64,000 bases of DNA from Eulemur rufifrons (taxonomy: Eukaryota > Chordata > Mammalia > Primates > Lemuridae): positions 105,546,965-105,610,964 of the forward strand of contig NC_091001.1 in NCBI RefSeq assembly GCF_041146395.1, given 5' to 3'. Below are positions 45,535-56,925 of this stretch, one piece after another. The notes below the pieces were generated by a model, which saw only the letters and a list, made by a program, of their open reading frames with translations, was not told where the DNA came from and ran no database searches. The position numbers were made by a program, and so were the translations under genes. Positions within the stretch are counted from its first letter, which is position 1. Each line of letters opens with the position of its first letter.

Positions 45535-45920
45535 ATTGACTTAACTGATAGAGTACAGCAACTGTAACTTCTGAGGCCAGGTCATAAAAGGCAATATAGC
45601 TTCTGCCTTCCTTGGGACACTTGTTTTGGGAGCCTTGGGCTGCCATCTTGTGAGGAAGCCTAACTTGTGTGGAGAGGCACTGACATTGCATGAAGAGAAG
45701 AGATGTCCAGTCAGCCCTCAGCTGCTTCCACTGTCCTGGCTCCAGCCACTATCTGCCTATGATTACAGAAACTCCAAGAGAGTATTTCCCAGCTAGGAGA
45801 TTCTCAAATTCCTGATCCCCATAAATCATGAGACATAAATGGTTGTTGTCATAGTAAATAACTAGTTGGGGGTTATTTGTTATAACAATAACCAGATCGA
45901 GCAATAGATAACTAGAACAA
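45535..45920 (+). mobile_element. Solo LTR, MaLR-type (diverged)
   Basis: Sense order: 'ggccaggtcataaaaggcaatatagcttctgcc', 'cttgggacacttg', 'gccatcttgtgaggaagcc', 'gtggagaggcactgac', 'aaattcctgatccccataaatcatgag', 'gggttatttgttataacaataaccag'. TATA-like 'cataaaagg' at 45584 and a degenerate poly-A signal region near the end. Family assignment is from memory of block order. Confidence 0.65.
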
Positions 45921-46439
45921 ACCTTTTAAATATGTTCTAATTTAGTGAGAGACATCAGTCTTGATAATTTACTTAAATGATATTAAAAATGCATGAAAAA
46001 TGACAATGTAAGAGAGATAATCATAAATGCCACACAAAAACAGAAATTAAAGTACTGTATGAACTCAGAGAAAGGTGAAATTAGGTCCTCCTGAAGCCAA
46101 CATTTGAAATCTCATGGGAGAGATAGTAGGTGAACTGGACCTTGACTTATAGATGAAATTTGGACATGAAAAGTGAGAAAATTCCAAGTGAATGGAACAA
46201 GTTGCTAATCCATGTGTAACTAATTTTATATATAATACCTTGCACATTTTTCAGTTAGCATGGCCAGTTCAAATCCTATAGTACAAGAAGATCATTTCTA
46301 TGGCTCCTATGCATTTTGTCTTATGGCAAAATCAATCCTATGTTTTCACATCTACACTGTAATTCATATATGTTTTGTTTGATATGCAACATTTCAAGGG
46401 TTGCTGGGATTTGTGGCATCTCTAGCTTCACCTGACCTC
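45921..46439. other. Unassigned AT-rich DNA
   Basis: No gene or repeat recognised. Confidence 0.4.
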
Positions 46440-46950
46440 ATTGTCAGAGCACCTACCATGTTCTTGTCCTCTGGTAGGATTTAGGAAAAAGGGGAGAATG
46501 AGACATTGTCCTTGCCCTAAAGGAGCTCATGGCCTAGTCAGAGAGACATACAAGTACACTCGCAGTGGCAGTAGGGGGGACTCCGGCGTTATGAGAGATG
46601 AGTTAACAGAAAACTAGTGACACATAGGAGACACTACACTAGTGAGCAGTCGTGCAGAGGAGGTGATAGTCTAGCTGAATAATTTGCCAGGCAGAAAGGG
46701 AAAGAAAGAATTCCTGGCAGAGGAAACAGGAAGACAAATAGTCCCAAACCTAAAACATGGTGTGTTTTGGGAACTACAAATAGTTCGGGGCAACCCAGAG
46801 TACAATAATATCTGAGTGAGGAGCCTGCGAGATGTGGCTACAGAAGGCAGGAGCCAGCTTACTGAGGGGCCTGTGTTCTCCATTATGCTGTGAAGTTTGG
46901 ACTCCATCCCAAAGGCGATGGAGAATCTTTGAAAAGTTGCAAGTTGTTGA
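46440..46950 (-). repeat. L2 LINE
   Basis: 'cattgtccttgccctaaaggagctc', 'cctggcagaggaaacagg', 'caggagccagcttactgaggggcc', 'ggactccatcccaaaggcgatggagaatc' match antisense L2 3' UTR and ORF end. Confidence 0.75.
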
Positions 46951-47224
46951 GCCTACACATTCAAATCATAATTACTTCTCATGTAGCTGTTTTCTCAATG
47001 TATGGTTTCTGGGGATAAAACACATTTTTTGATGAAAAGCTATCTCACATTTGCCTACGTTAAGATTCTGTCATCCATTTCTCCAATGAGTAGTACTCAC
47101 CCTGGTGATTGGACCTAATGTAGCCTGAAAGAAATGCCACCTTACAGGAATTAGAGGCAATCTATTCCAAAGTGTTTTCCACTCACTGTTCTTTCTGGAA
47201 ATGTGGTTTCTTATGCCATGAAAC
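46951..47224. other. Unassigned DNA
   Basis: No gene or repeat recognised. Confidence 0.4.
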
Positions 47225-47590
47225 CTGCACGATGCCATAAAGGCACTAATTGTAGTAATTTATGGACCCTGGCTCCGTCTGACCCCACTGATCTCCTAGA
47301 GACAGATTAATTACAATTTGAGGACCCCCACCCCTGTACAAAAACCGCACTATTAGTCTATTCCCACTGTCAGGAAATCTGGTGGTAAATAATTCAAGAG
47401 AAATGCAATCCCAGTAGGGAATTGCAAGTGCCTATATTTCATGACCCGTGACATCCCTGTGATGTGTGATGCTGTGCTGATGCGACCACAGGCTCATTAG
47501 TGAACCCTTACGTATTGGTACTGCTCCCTTTGGTTCAGGTTATCTGATCTGATTTGCCCACAATTGTTTCGTTCATTGTCCTCTACAAAG
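47225..47590. promoter_or_regulatory. Candidate conserved non-coding segment
   Basis: Non-repetitive sequence with paired homeodomain-like sites ('actaattgtagtaattt' at 47245-47261, 'agattaattacaatttg' at 47304-47320, in opposite orientations) and a balanced, repeat-free composition between old repeats. No coding frame. Function is inference. Confidence 0.28.
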
Positions 47591-48810
47591 AAGGGCAATT
47601 CCTCCAGAAAACACATTCTCATATATTTTTTTCTCTTCTGTAAGGCTGATGTTTCTCTAAAGGCCTTATAATTGTATTTTGTTGTTGCTTTTTATTCAGG
47701 TCTTTTAGAGTTCCAGCAAGAGACTTTAAAATCACCCACCATTGTCCATTGAAGATATTTGTTTTTTACTTTTATTCAATTAAAAATAATACTTTGGGGC
47801 AGTTAATAATTCTGGCTATATATTTCATGGCGAACAACAGATATGGCTTGAAGTCTCAAGAAATTTATAGTCTAGCTCAGTATTATTGGGAAAAGAGCAA
47901 CATTAAAAATAACAATATTTTAGAATGGAAAAAATGTTCTCACATACTTGATGTCCTTTGTGGCCTTTTGAGTGTTAGCTACTTGGCTGCACCAGCTAGC
48001 TTGGGGTACATTCTGCTCTGGGAACTACTAATTTGGTTTTTCTAGATCTATCTGTCAGATTTTGCCCTGCTGCCCTTCTCTAGAATTTGCACCTTCAATA
48101 TACTGAAGGCTGTCTGACTTCAAAAGTGTTTCTCTTATTCCCTGCTCTAAGTAACTTGCCTTCCATATAGCTGTGTAAAATAATTTCTGGAAAGTTCCAT
48201 CTATGCTTAGGACTTAAAAATATGACAAGGGGATTGCTTGGTGCTTATGAAGTTTTATCATGCAAATCAGTTATTTTAATTATAATTAACATGATGACAG
48301 ATCTTCCCTGCGGTCATCTGTCCTTTGAGATTTATATAAAATTGATCTATGTTTCTTGGATTAAACTCTCATATCCCATGCTTATTCTCTTCTCACCCAC
48401 CCAGGAATGGAATGCAATGCAATCCCTGCTCTATGATACGTTTTTAAAGTTGTATATAAAACAGACTTTAACAAAGAATTGAGGGCAGTGATTGGGTTTT
48501 ATTTTGTAGCAGTGCAAACAATGTAAAATTGAGTATTAGCCATACCATCAAAAGTAAATATGTAAATTTCATTACAGGAAGAATGCAGTAGCTGTAGTTC
48601 ATTGTAAACAATACTAAAGTAGAATAAAAATCCAAGTTACCTTTCACTATATATCATATATTTCATCCTAGTTGGTCGTATGCGAGATGCCTGTCTTTCT
48701 GGCATCTTCCCTCTTGAAATCCTTCCCACCACTGCTTGTCTCAGCAGCATCACCCAGCCATACTCAGGCCCTTCACTCCTCTTCAAAAACCTCTTGCAGC
48801 TCAGTTTCAC
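47591..48810. other. Unassigned DNA
   Basis: AT-rich; a 98-codon frame (47749-48045) and an 86-codon frame (48222-48482) have no domain. A tiny tandem (GGAATGGAATGCAATGCAA) lies at 48404-48422. Confidence 0.4.
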
Positions 48811-48842
48811 TGTTTTTTTTTGTTTTGTTTTGTTTTGTTTTT
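48811..48842 (+). repeat. (TTTTG)n microsatellite
   Basis: T-run followed by four TTTTG units. Confidence 0.9.
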
Positions 48843-49434
48843 AACATAGATAAATTTAGCTTTCCAACTCTGTAAATGGTTCATCAATGTGCTCTGCAAA
48901 GCAAAGGGCTGTTTCCTCTTCTCACCTGTTGTTAGCCTGGCAAACCTGCAAATACTCAGGAAATTTTATCTTTTCTTCTTCCCCCAAAAGTCTTCATCAA
49001 TGTTAAGATATTATATGGAACATTCTTTTCCCTACTATCTGTACACTCAGCCCCAAAATATCTGAAGAGAAAAGCTTCTGCAATCACATCTGGTTTCATG
49101 TCTTTTTTTAAAAATTGATCTTTCTGCACATTCAGGTACCACATACGCACACAAATCTATTACAAAGTAATATTTTGTTATCAATTTCTAAAGAGCTCCT
49201 TATTAAGGAAATGATAAAAACTCTTATCAAAATTCTTTTTTACTTCATTTTTGGTATTGTTTAGTTTTTCTGATTCTTGTACATGTGTTCCTTATTGTTC
49301 CTACTCTACATTGGTCTGTGCATACTTATTTTCATTTTCTTGGGTCATTTGAAGAAAATGTTTAGCCATGTCAGCTTACTTTACATAGTCAAGAACATGG
49401 CTAAAGTTTCACAGCATAGGAAACAGTTGAGCAT
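48843..49434. other. Unassigned DNA
   Basis: No gene or repeat recognised. Confidence 0.4.
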
Positions 49435-49670
49435 AGATCTCTAGAGTTGAACAGCTGAGCACCAACTTGATTACTAGCATATCAGCTGTGCCACATGGGA
49501 CAAGTATATGATCTCTCTAAGCTTCAGTTTTCTCATCTATAAAACTGAAAAAACAAATACTAATTATTTTTAATATTGTGAGGATTAAAAATGAGATCTT
49601 TTTAGGAGGAACATTTAGCATGATGCTTGGCATATAGAAAGCTCTCAATATATGCAAGCTGCTATTCATC
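49435..49670 (+). repeat. MIR SINE, near full length
   Basis: 'gctgtgccacatgggacaag', 'cagttttctcatctataaaactg', 'attgtgaggattaaaaatgag', 'tgcttggcatatagaaagctctcaatatatg' follow sense MIR. Confidence 0.75.
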
Positions 49671-49823
49671 TTATTTTTATTCTTTTCAATAAGAATTATA
49701 TAGTTTTGTCTCTATTTATTACCTTGGGAATAAGTCTCACCATTTGCAAAGTCCCTCGGTCCCCCGTCTCTTCTTTGAATGCTCTGCACTACAACTTGCT
49801 GCTTATGTCTTCTGTGCCTAAAG

Positions 49824-49851
49824 GTGTGTGTGTGTGCATGTGTGTGCGTTT
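49824..49851 (+). repeat. Imperfect (TG)n tract
   Basis: GTGTGTGTGTGCATGTGTGTGCG; short and interrupted. Confidence 0.85.
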
Positions 49852-50019
49852 GGTGTGGGGTATTCTTCTTTGGCATAGAAATGAACTGTTTGGGTCATGA
49901 CCCTGCAAATTGATGCTGTGACCCTCTCTGTACAATAATATTTAAATCAAATTTTCTCTTCTAAACTTCACTTGCCCAATGTTGCAGTTTTAGGTGCATT
50001 GCTGGTTAATCAGTTCAGC

Positions 50020-50150
50020 CTGACATTGTGTTAGCGGCATTAGCAAACACGCTCTGTAGAGAAAGAACTGAAGACTGCAGAGGTTGAGTCACACGCACAG
50101 TGTAGCCATGAGACTACTAAAGCTTGATTCATAGAAGGACCCAAAACATG
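50020..50150 (-). repeat. MIR SINE fragment
   Basis: 'aaagaactgaagactgcagagg', 'gagtcacacgcacagtgtagcc' follow antisense MIR. Confidence 0.45.
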
Positions 50151-50814
50151 TTTGTTCATTGAGTAAGTCATTCAACAAATACATATGGTGCAATTAGGCA
50201 GTGATTAAATAAATGGATGTTCAGAGAAGTTTTGAAATGGTAGGTCTGCACTATTACTTAACTGAATGAGGGAAAAGCTAGTGTTTTTGTTCCCAGTAAA
50301 TCTTTGCCCATTTGTGAAGCTCCATCAAGCCATTTGCAAGGAAATACGAAAATGTACTTAAAGGTAAGTCCTTATGGACCTTCTCCTCCCCTTATAACAA
50401 GGAAGTCCAAGGAGTTTTGCTACCTGAATAAACAAGCAAGATACACAGTGTGAATTGTGGCAATCTGGTGCGAGAATGAAAATGTTACCCCAAATTTTCT
50501 GCCATGGACCTGACATAACTCTCACTGACTTCAGTCGGAAAATATAATCTCCTCCAGAAAGGCTGAGGACCACTGCAAAGGAGAAGACAGGCTCTAAATA
50601 AAACCTCTTTGGAGGAGGCTTGGCACTTCAAAGAAACTCAGTTCAAATCTCAGAGAAAAAGGGGACCCCTGAGGTCACTTCCATGTGCCTCACCCCAGGC
50701 ACCAAGCTGCTCACAGAAGTTCCTTTTATCCAGGGAAGGAAAGGCATAGCCCCACTGTCTCAGGAGGAGGTCAGCTTGATTCAGGGGCTGAGATTCTAAA
50801 ATTTCCTGAATGCT
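50151..50814. other. Unassigned DNA
   Basis: No gene or confident repeat. Confidence 0.4.
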
Positions 50815-51370
50815 TCCTAATTTGGTCCCTTCTCCGCATCACTAACCTTAGCTAAAAACCTTCATATTTCTTCTCTAGGCTCTTGCTTTAGCCTGATAGG
50901 TCCCTGCCCAATGTCTAGCCCCAATCTCCCCACCCCCCAACCCAACTGCAATTGCCAGACATTCTTTTTAACTGCAAAGCTGGTCAGGTTAATTCTCTGC
51001 TCAGAATCGTCAAAATCCTAGCATGTCATACAAAGACCTAAATGTTTCGGTCTCTGTTTACTTGTCCTATTTCATTTCTGTCTCACATTTTATGTTCCAT
51101 TAGTACTAACATTATAGTTCCTTCCATGGTCTATGGAAGTTGACATCTCTGTACCTTTACAAATGCTGTTCTCTGGCTGAAACACATCTCCTTCTACCTT
51201 CTCCTGATTGTTCAGTCACCAATTCTTCCCAAATTTATACCTCTTCCCCTAGGCTGGCTAAGGGCCTCTGTTTTTCTCCAGTAAACATCAGATGCTTACC
51301 TTTTCAAATGAGTGCCTTTTCCTTCCAAAAAAATCAGCATTGGAGGCTATACACTGATTCTGATGTGCCT
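50815..51370 (+). repeat. L2 LINE
   Basis: 'gcaattgccagacattc', 'tctgctcagaatcgtcaaaatcc', 'catacaaagacctaaatg', 'acaaatgctgttctctggctg', 'cttctaccttctcctg' follow sense L2 order. Confidence 0.7.
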
Positions 51371-51479
51371 TAGTGATGTTGTTTTAAATTCAATTTAGAA
51401 TTATTTCAAGGTTTATTTCTCATTAGATAACCTATGACCCACCATAATGGACACAATTTGGGTCGTGGTTTAACACGTG

Positions 51480-51690
51480 TTTTCAAGTCAGGCAAACTGG
51501 GTCCAAGTGACAGGCCTACCTATTACAAGTGTGTGTTCTTAAACGGTTTCCCTAACTTCTGAAATCTGTTTTCTTTCTATTTACTATACAAGTAATGCTA
51601 TTACATAGGGTTTTTATAAGAATTAAATAATGCAATTCATAAGTAATAAATGTTTAGCACAGGGAATGGTAAATATATACTGATCAATAA
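51480..51690 (+). repeat. MIR SINE
   Basis: 'aaactgggtccaagtgac', 'ggtttccctaacttctg', 'gggtttttataagaattaaataatgc', 'gcacagggaatgg' follow sense MIR. Confidence 0.65.
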
Positions 51691-51899
51691 ATGTAAGAGG
51701 TGATATATCACATTTCAAAAATTATTTTTTTACCTCCTCAGTCATACACTCTCTGATTTGTTCTCTTATAGAATTTTCTTTTTGTTCCTAGCAACTCAAA
51801 ATTTATATGTGATACAATAAGAATCAATAATAGGAAATATTATAATGAGAATATGAAAATAATTCAAATTAAAGCTGTTGGAATTTTAAATTATTTTCA

Positions 51900-52413
51900 G
51901 CTTTAAAAGAAATGTGATTGAGAGACCTGCGTCACATAGCAAGCCTCTGCAACTTTTGCTTCTCTGCTTATAGATTAAACCTCTTTCTTATTTTTCTTGC
52001 CCTGTAAAATGTTATGAAAGACTAAATGGCACCAAAGAGAAGACCCCTTTCCTCCTAGTCACTGACCTTTTGTTGTAGATCAACTTTTTGTACCTGACAC
52101 AGAGCAGATGGCAAAAGACCTTATGACTATCAAATTGCTCAAGACAGAATGTTAAATATACCTTTCCTGAAAAAGAAAAAATTATAACCAATCAAATTGC
52201 TGCAAATTATAAACCAGCATTCGATAGAACATGTTTAAGCCTGCTAACCTTCTTTGCATCTGCCTATATCAGTGAAGCCTCAGCTTTTCCACTTTGGAGC
52301 ACTGATCCCATTCATTTGGAGTCTGTGTTTCCAGTGGCCATCCTCAAACTCTGTGCTCAAATAAACTCTTTAAAAAATTGGATTCTGATCCTTTCAATTA
52401 TTTCACGTTGACA
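51900..52413 (+). mobile_element. ERV1-like solo LTR
   Basis: The 3' half looks like a class I retroviral LTR: 'gcatctgcctatatcagtgaagcc', a poly-A signal in 'ctcaaataaactctttaaaa' (52357-52376), and an end at '...cacgttgaca' (52413). The upstream part has 'taaccaatcaaattgc', CCAAT-like. Left boundary unclear; no internal retroviral genes. Confidence 0.6.
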
Positions 52414-52641
52414 GGAATGTAATATTTCCTATTATGGAAATATGAAGGAGGAAGTAAGCAGGTCCCTCTGCTAGCCACCAAAGGGCATTGTCCTGAGGTT
52501 TACATGAGTTCATAAATGTAAGATGACTGACACCTAGGCACTCAATAAATGTTTAGGTTGCCTTCTCACTGATGGCAGACTTGGTTCTTTGAAGTTGTTT
52601 ATGTTCTTGGGAAAATATTGGAAAAAGATCTAAAGCCAAAC

Positions 52642-53152
52642 TATGGTAAGCAGAATCACGGCTGCCCCAAAGATGCCCATATCCTAATCTTTGGAACCTG
52701 TGAATATATAATCTTGCATGCAAAAGGAAATTAAGGTAGTTGATGCATTTAAGGTTGCTAATCATCTGTCTTTAAAATAGGGAGATTATCCTAGATTATC
52801 CAGGTGAGTCCAATGTGATCACAAGGATTCGTGAAAGCAGAAGAGGAGGAAACAAATGTGATGATAGGATTAGGGTTAGAGAGATGTAGTGTCGTGGGTT
52901 TTGAAGACAGAGGAAAAGGACCATGAATCAAAAAATCTGAGGGGCTTTTAGAGACTCTTAAAGGCAAGGAAATGGATTCTCCCCTAGAGCCTCCAGAAGG
53001 AATGCATCCCTCCTAACACTTTGATTTTAGCCTGGTGAGACAGTGTCAGACTTCTGACTGAAAGGGCTGCATGACAAAAATTTGTGTTGTTTTAAGCCAC
53101 AAAGTTAGTGGTAATTTTTTTATGGCACCAACAGAAAACTATTAATAATATA
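52642..53152 (+). mobile_element. MaLR (MLT1-type) solo LTR
   Basis: Sense LTR: 'tatggtaagcagaatcacgg', 'atatcctaatctttggaacctgtgaat', 'gggagattatcctagattatccagg', 'ctagagcctccagaaggaatgc', 'gattttagcctggtgagac', 'gttgttttaagccacaaagttag'. Flanked by the perfect 5-bp duplication CAAAC (52637-52641, 53153-53157). Confidence 0.88.
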
Positions 53153-53489
53153 CAAACTAAGGAACAAATTTGAATTTCTGATGGCTGGCCAAAAGTCTGG
53201 CATTTGGGTTATAGGGTACCACATGGGTAGATAAAAAAAATTTGCCTATGAAGTAAGGAACTGGGTTTCTTTAGGAGCTCTGGAACTCAGCTGGGACATA
53301 AACCCTAACAGCTCATATGGTTCACATCCTTTGCCTTTATCTTATCAGCAAACTTCAGGGAAAAACCAATGTATCTTCAGTAGTTAGGAAAGTGTTGGAG
53401 GTTATTCTCTCTTTCCCTGTGTGAGGGTAGATGATTTAATGCTAGTGAAGAAGAGATGCGGTGGCAGCTGTTTGGTATAATATTGCACA

Positions 53490-53760
53490 TTTATTAATCA
53501 CTTTCATCATGATTATGACAATAATAATGATGACCAGTAATTGTTTAGTAAATTTCAGGAGCTGTATGTATATAACTTCTAATCTTCACCAAAAAAGAAA
53601 GAAAAGCCACATGAAGTAGGTATAAGTATATCTATTTTGAAAATTAGAAAACTGAAACACAGAGATGCTATGTGACTCACCCAAAGGTGTGGAACCTGTA
53701 CATCATCTCTACCGACATCTGGTCTTTGAGACTCAAGCCTGTGCCTTGTATGTGACACAG
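53490..53760 (-). repeat. MIR SINE
   Basis: 'taacttctaatcttcacc', 'ttgaaaattagaaaactgaaacacagag', 'ctatgtgactcacccaaagg', 'gagactcaagcctgtgcc' follow antisense MIR. Confidence 0.75.
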
Positions 53761-54859
53761 TACTGTCTCCTGAACAAGCTGCACTTCTCTGTTTCACTGT
53801 AGATGAAAAAAGTAGCTGACATTGTGCTAAAATTTGTATCACGCCTTGGTTTGTGAAATCTCTCCCTCCCCTGCCATGAAACAGATCCTGTACACAGAGC
53901 TATTTGATGGATAAGGTATTCAATGCTCACCATTTCTAATAGATGTTGCATGCCAGTCTGCTGCTTATGGTACTGAAGAGCTATTATTTCTCTACAATAT
54001 CATCATATAAAATGCCCTTGTATTTTCCCAGGCACAGTGCTGTGATATGCAGTAACAATGAAATCAGAGGCTATTAGGACATTTTCCCAGAACAAAATGT
54101 GTCCCAGAAGAAACAATGTGATGTGGCTTATCCTGGTGTGTTATTTTCTCCGGAGTACTTGTCTCCTCCCCCTGCAAGCTCACATATTTTAAGCTTCACA
54201 AATAACACTTTTAAGAGGGCTGTGAAATGAAAGGCCCACACAGTTATGGAGAACTCGAGGGGCATGTGTGTGTTTGCTTTTCTTAGGCAGATTCTGAAAA
54301 GGCACAGAATGTGGGAGGTGTTGCCATATAGGTTGCCTGAGGCCTGGGGAGCATGAAAGAATCCCTTCATCAGCCCTATTGTTGCAGAACCTCAAAGTGA
54401 GGCCAAGAAAGAATAGGCGTATGAGCAGTCAGGCTGGAAATTCACCATCTCCTCTGTTTGTTTCAATTGTGTTTAGAGTCTATTGCTCAGGTGACCTTAT
54501 ATAGTGCCGGGAGCCAACGAGGGTGGCAAACACACCAGCTTGTCAAAACTTTCGTAAGGTAAATTGCCATTTGCGTCTTTGTTTTCCTTTTGAGTCTATT
54601 TGTTCTCATTTGGAAGGAAAGATGATGAACTAGGAACTAGCAAGGAACAGATCCTTATCCTTTTATGATTGACCTATACATTTCATCCTTAAGAAGACAG
54701 AGGTGAGAAAATCTATGTATTTATTCATTCATTCATATAAACCACTTTAATTACCATTTTAATTAAATATAACCAATGTACTCAAAACCCAAGTACATCC
54801 TGTTTCAAAGAGCACACTGTTTTGTCTTCCCTCTAGAGGACCCTACTTCATACATCCTT
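53761..54859. other. Unassigned DNA
   Basis: About 1.1 kb with no confident repeat. Overlapping minus frames at 53579-53951 and 54128-54395 are not protein-like. Confidence 0.4.
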
Positions 54860-55340
54860 TGTATGATATAAACACATTTAATAACTGGTTCCTGCCCTTG
54901 AGAAACTTGTCATCTAATTGGAGAAAAGAGACTTTCACACATGGAAAACTCCAGGGCTATTTAAGACACCTACCATAGCCGCTTAACACATTAAGGACCT
55001 GAAAAATATTTGGCTATAAAAGAGAATCTGCTAAATTAACGACATGGACAATACATACTGTATTTCCAAAGGGGCTGCTACCCCTCCAAGCCAGGATTAC
55101 CTGCTAATGTTTTAGAATGAAACTAGTGAATAAGCTGGAGTTTGAAGAAACTGGTAGAATTCGAAGAGTTAGAGGAAAAGCAAGAGCATTCAAGGTGACA
55201 GCGCTGCAGCTTGTGTATCTGCATATGTCCCTAAGTAAACTTGGATGAAGTCCAGGCTTTTTATGGGAGAATAGGAGAGGGGCTGAAGAGGCAGGCTAGG
55301 CAGGGCCTGTGTGCTCTGGTAAGGATATATGCCTGATTCT
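54860..55340 (-). repeat. L2 LINE
   Basis: 'ggttcctgcccttgagaaacttg', 'gagtttgaagaaactgg', 'agcaagagcattcaagg', 'gcaggctaggcagggcctgtg' follow antisense L2. Decayed. Confidence 0.55.
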
Positions 55341-55368
55341 ACAAGCAAAGGCAAGGATTTGACAATGT

Positions 55369-55383
55369 CTTTTTTTTTTTTTT
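55369..55383 (+). repeat. Poly-T run
   Basis: Fifteen T residues; not attached to an Alu or L1 body that I can see. Confidence 0.85.
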
Positions 55384-55534
55384 AATCAGTGGAATGGCAG
55401 GTTCAAAGCCTTGGTTGAGGATCCCTGGGGGTTACTATGCTGTGCCAGAGGACAGAGAGACAGGGAACGGGTGTGCAACTGGGAGGGTTGTTTTACTGAT
55501 CCAGAAGTGCAAGAAGGAGTGTGAGAACTAATGA

Positions 55535-55685
55535 GTGCCACGGGCCCCCGAGGTGCAGAGTGCCTTACGTACATGATCTTAGCTTATCCTCCTCGCAACA
55601 GATGCCATCATCCTGCCTTTAAAGATGACAAAACTCAAGCTTAGGCAAGTATAATAATGTGCTTCAAGTCAAAAGACTTGAAGTT
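55535..55685 (-). repeat. MIR SINE
   Basis: 'gatcttagcttatcctcctcgcaac', 'gcctttaaagatgacaaaactcaagc', 'taatgtgcttcaagtc' follow antisense MIR. Confidence 0.65.
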
Positions 55686-56765
55686 CTATTTTCATGGAAC
55701 TTTTCTTGGCTCTAAATCTCCTGTAGGGAGATCATGAACACCAAGCCACTGTGCATCCTGAGTCAGCCAGTGACAGACCTCACATCCTCTCCACAAACAC
55801 ACAGACACGGTCCCGTCATCCGTCTCCGTCCTTACAGGCAGGGAGAGGAAATCAGAACACGCAGGGTGAAATATTCTCGAAGTAGGAAGAACAGTATTAT
55901 TCTCTTGTTTATTAATTGAAGTCATCTCTTTACTTAATGAATTCCATGAGGGTGATCTGCAGGATTTACTACACCTGTGAGCCTTTTCTTCCTTTTGGGG
56001 TGCTCTGGGGGGGATGCACTTCATAAGATTTTCCTTTCGGAATTTTGAAAGACAGGTGATAATTAAATTTTTTTTGCCTTAATGTCATCTATTCTCCCAT
56101 GTACAACCAGAGCTATTCGCGTCCTGAGTCCTGTACACAGCACCGTCCCAGCAACCTCTGTCTTATACTAGAGTCATCTGCTTTGGGTCTCCCTTGCACA
56201 GTGGAGACCAGGAATCTTTGAGACCAGGAGTGGTTGCTTGTTTTCTTTGTTTCCCCTTGATTCTGTTTTTCTAACTTCCAGATCCTAAGAGAGCATCTTG
56301 GCGTGCTTAACTAAATTACATGATGGGAACTCAGACTGCATCTACGGTACAATAAACAATTAGACATTTCAAAAATTTTCATAAGAAAAGCAAATCAGTA
56401 GATTTAATTATTCACAATGATTAAACAATTGGACTCATAGATTAAATGTGGAAGATTTCCTGTTGTGAAGGCTTAGTGCTTGCTGACTACATAAAATGAG
56501 CACTTACAAATACTAACAGGAAACCAAATATAATTAGACTTATCTACTTTACTACATCTCTTTGTAATTATCTCTGCAATGAATCTTTGTTATTTTTAAT
56601 AATTTATTATTTGTTACTATTTATTCATAGGTTTAAAGATATAATATGCATTTATCATTTTACATATATATTTATATGTAATACATTTTATATAATGTAT
56701 TTTTATATTATTTATTCTTATTTAGTTAAAGTATTTCTTTTTGGTTTCTTCCATGGTGATATTTT
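55686..56765. other. Unassigned DNA, AT-rich 3' half
   Basis: No gene or confident repeat. 56590-56740 is very AT-rich. A 110-codon minus frame (55692-56024) has no domain. Confidence 0.4.
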
Positions 56766-56769
56766 AAAA

Positions 56770-56925
56770 GTTCTTGTTTCAACTCATCAAAAAGTTGCAT
56801 AACAGAAAGAATACAAGATGTGAAAACACGTGACTTGAGTTTTAGTTGCCCTATATTCAAATTGATTCTGTGACATTGGACAAACCACTTGTCCTCTCTA
56901 TGCATCAAATTCATCATATGTAACA
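56770..56925 (+). repeat. MIR SINE
   Basis: 'gtgacttgagttttagttgcc', 'tgtgacattggacaaaccacttg' and the following segment follow sense MIR. Confidence 0.6.
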
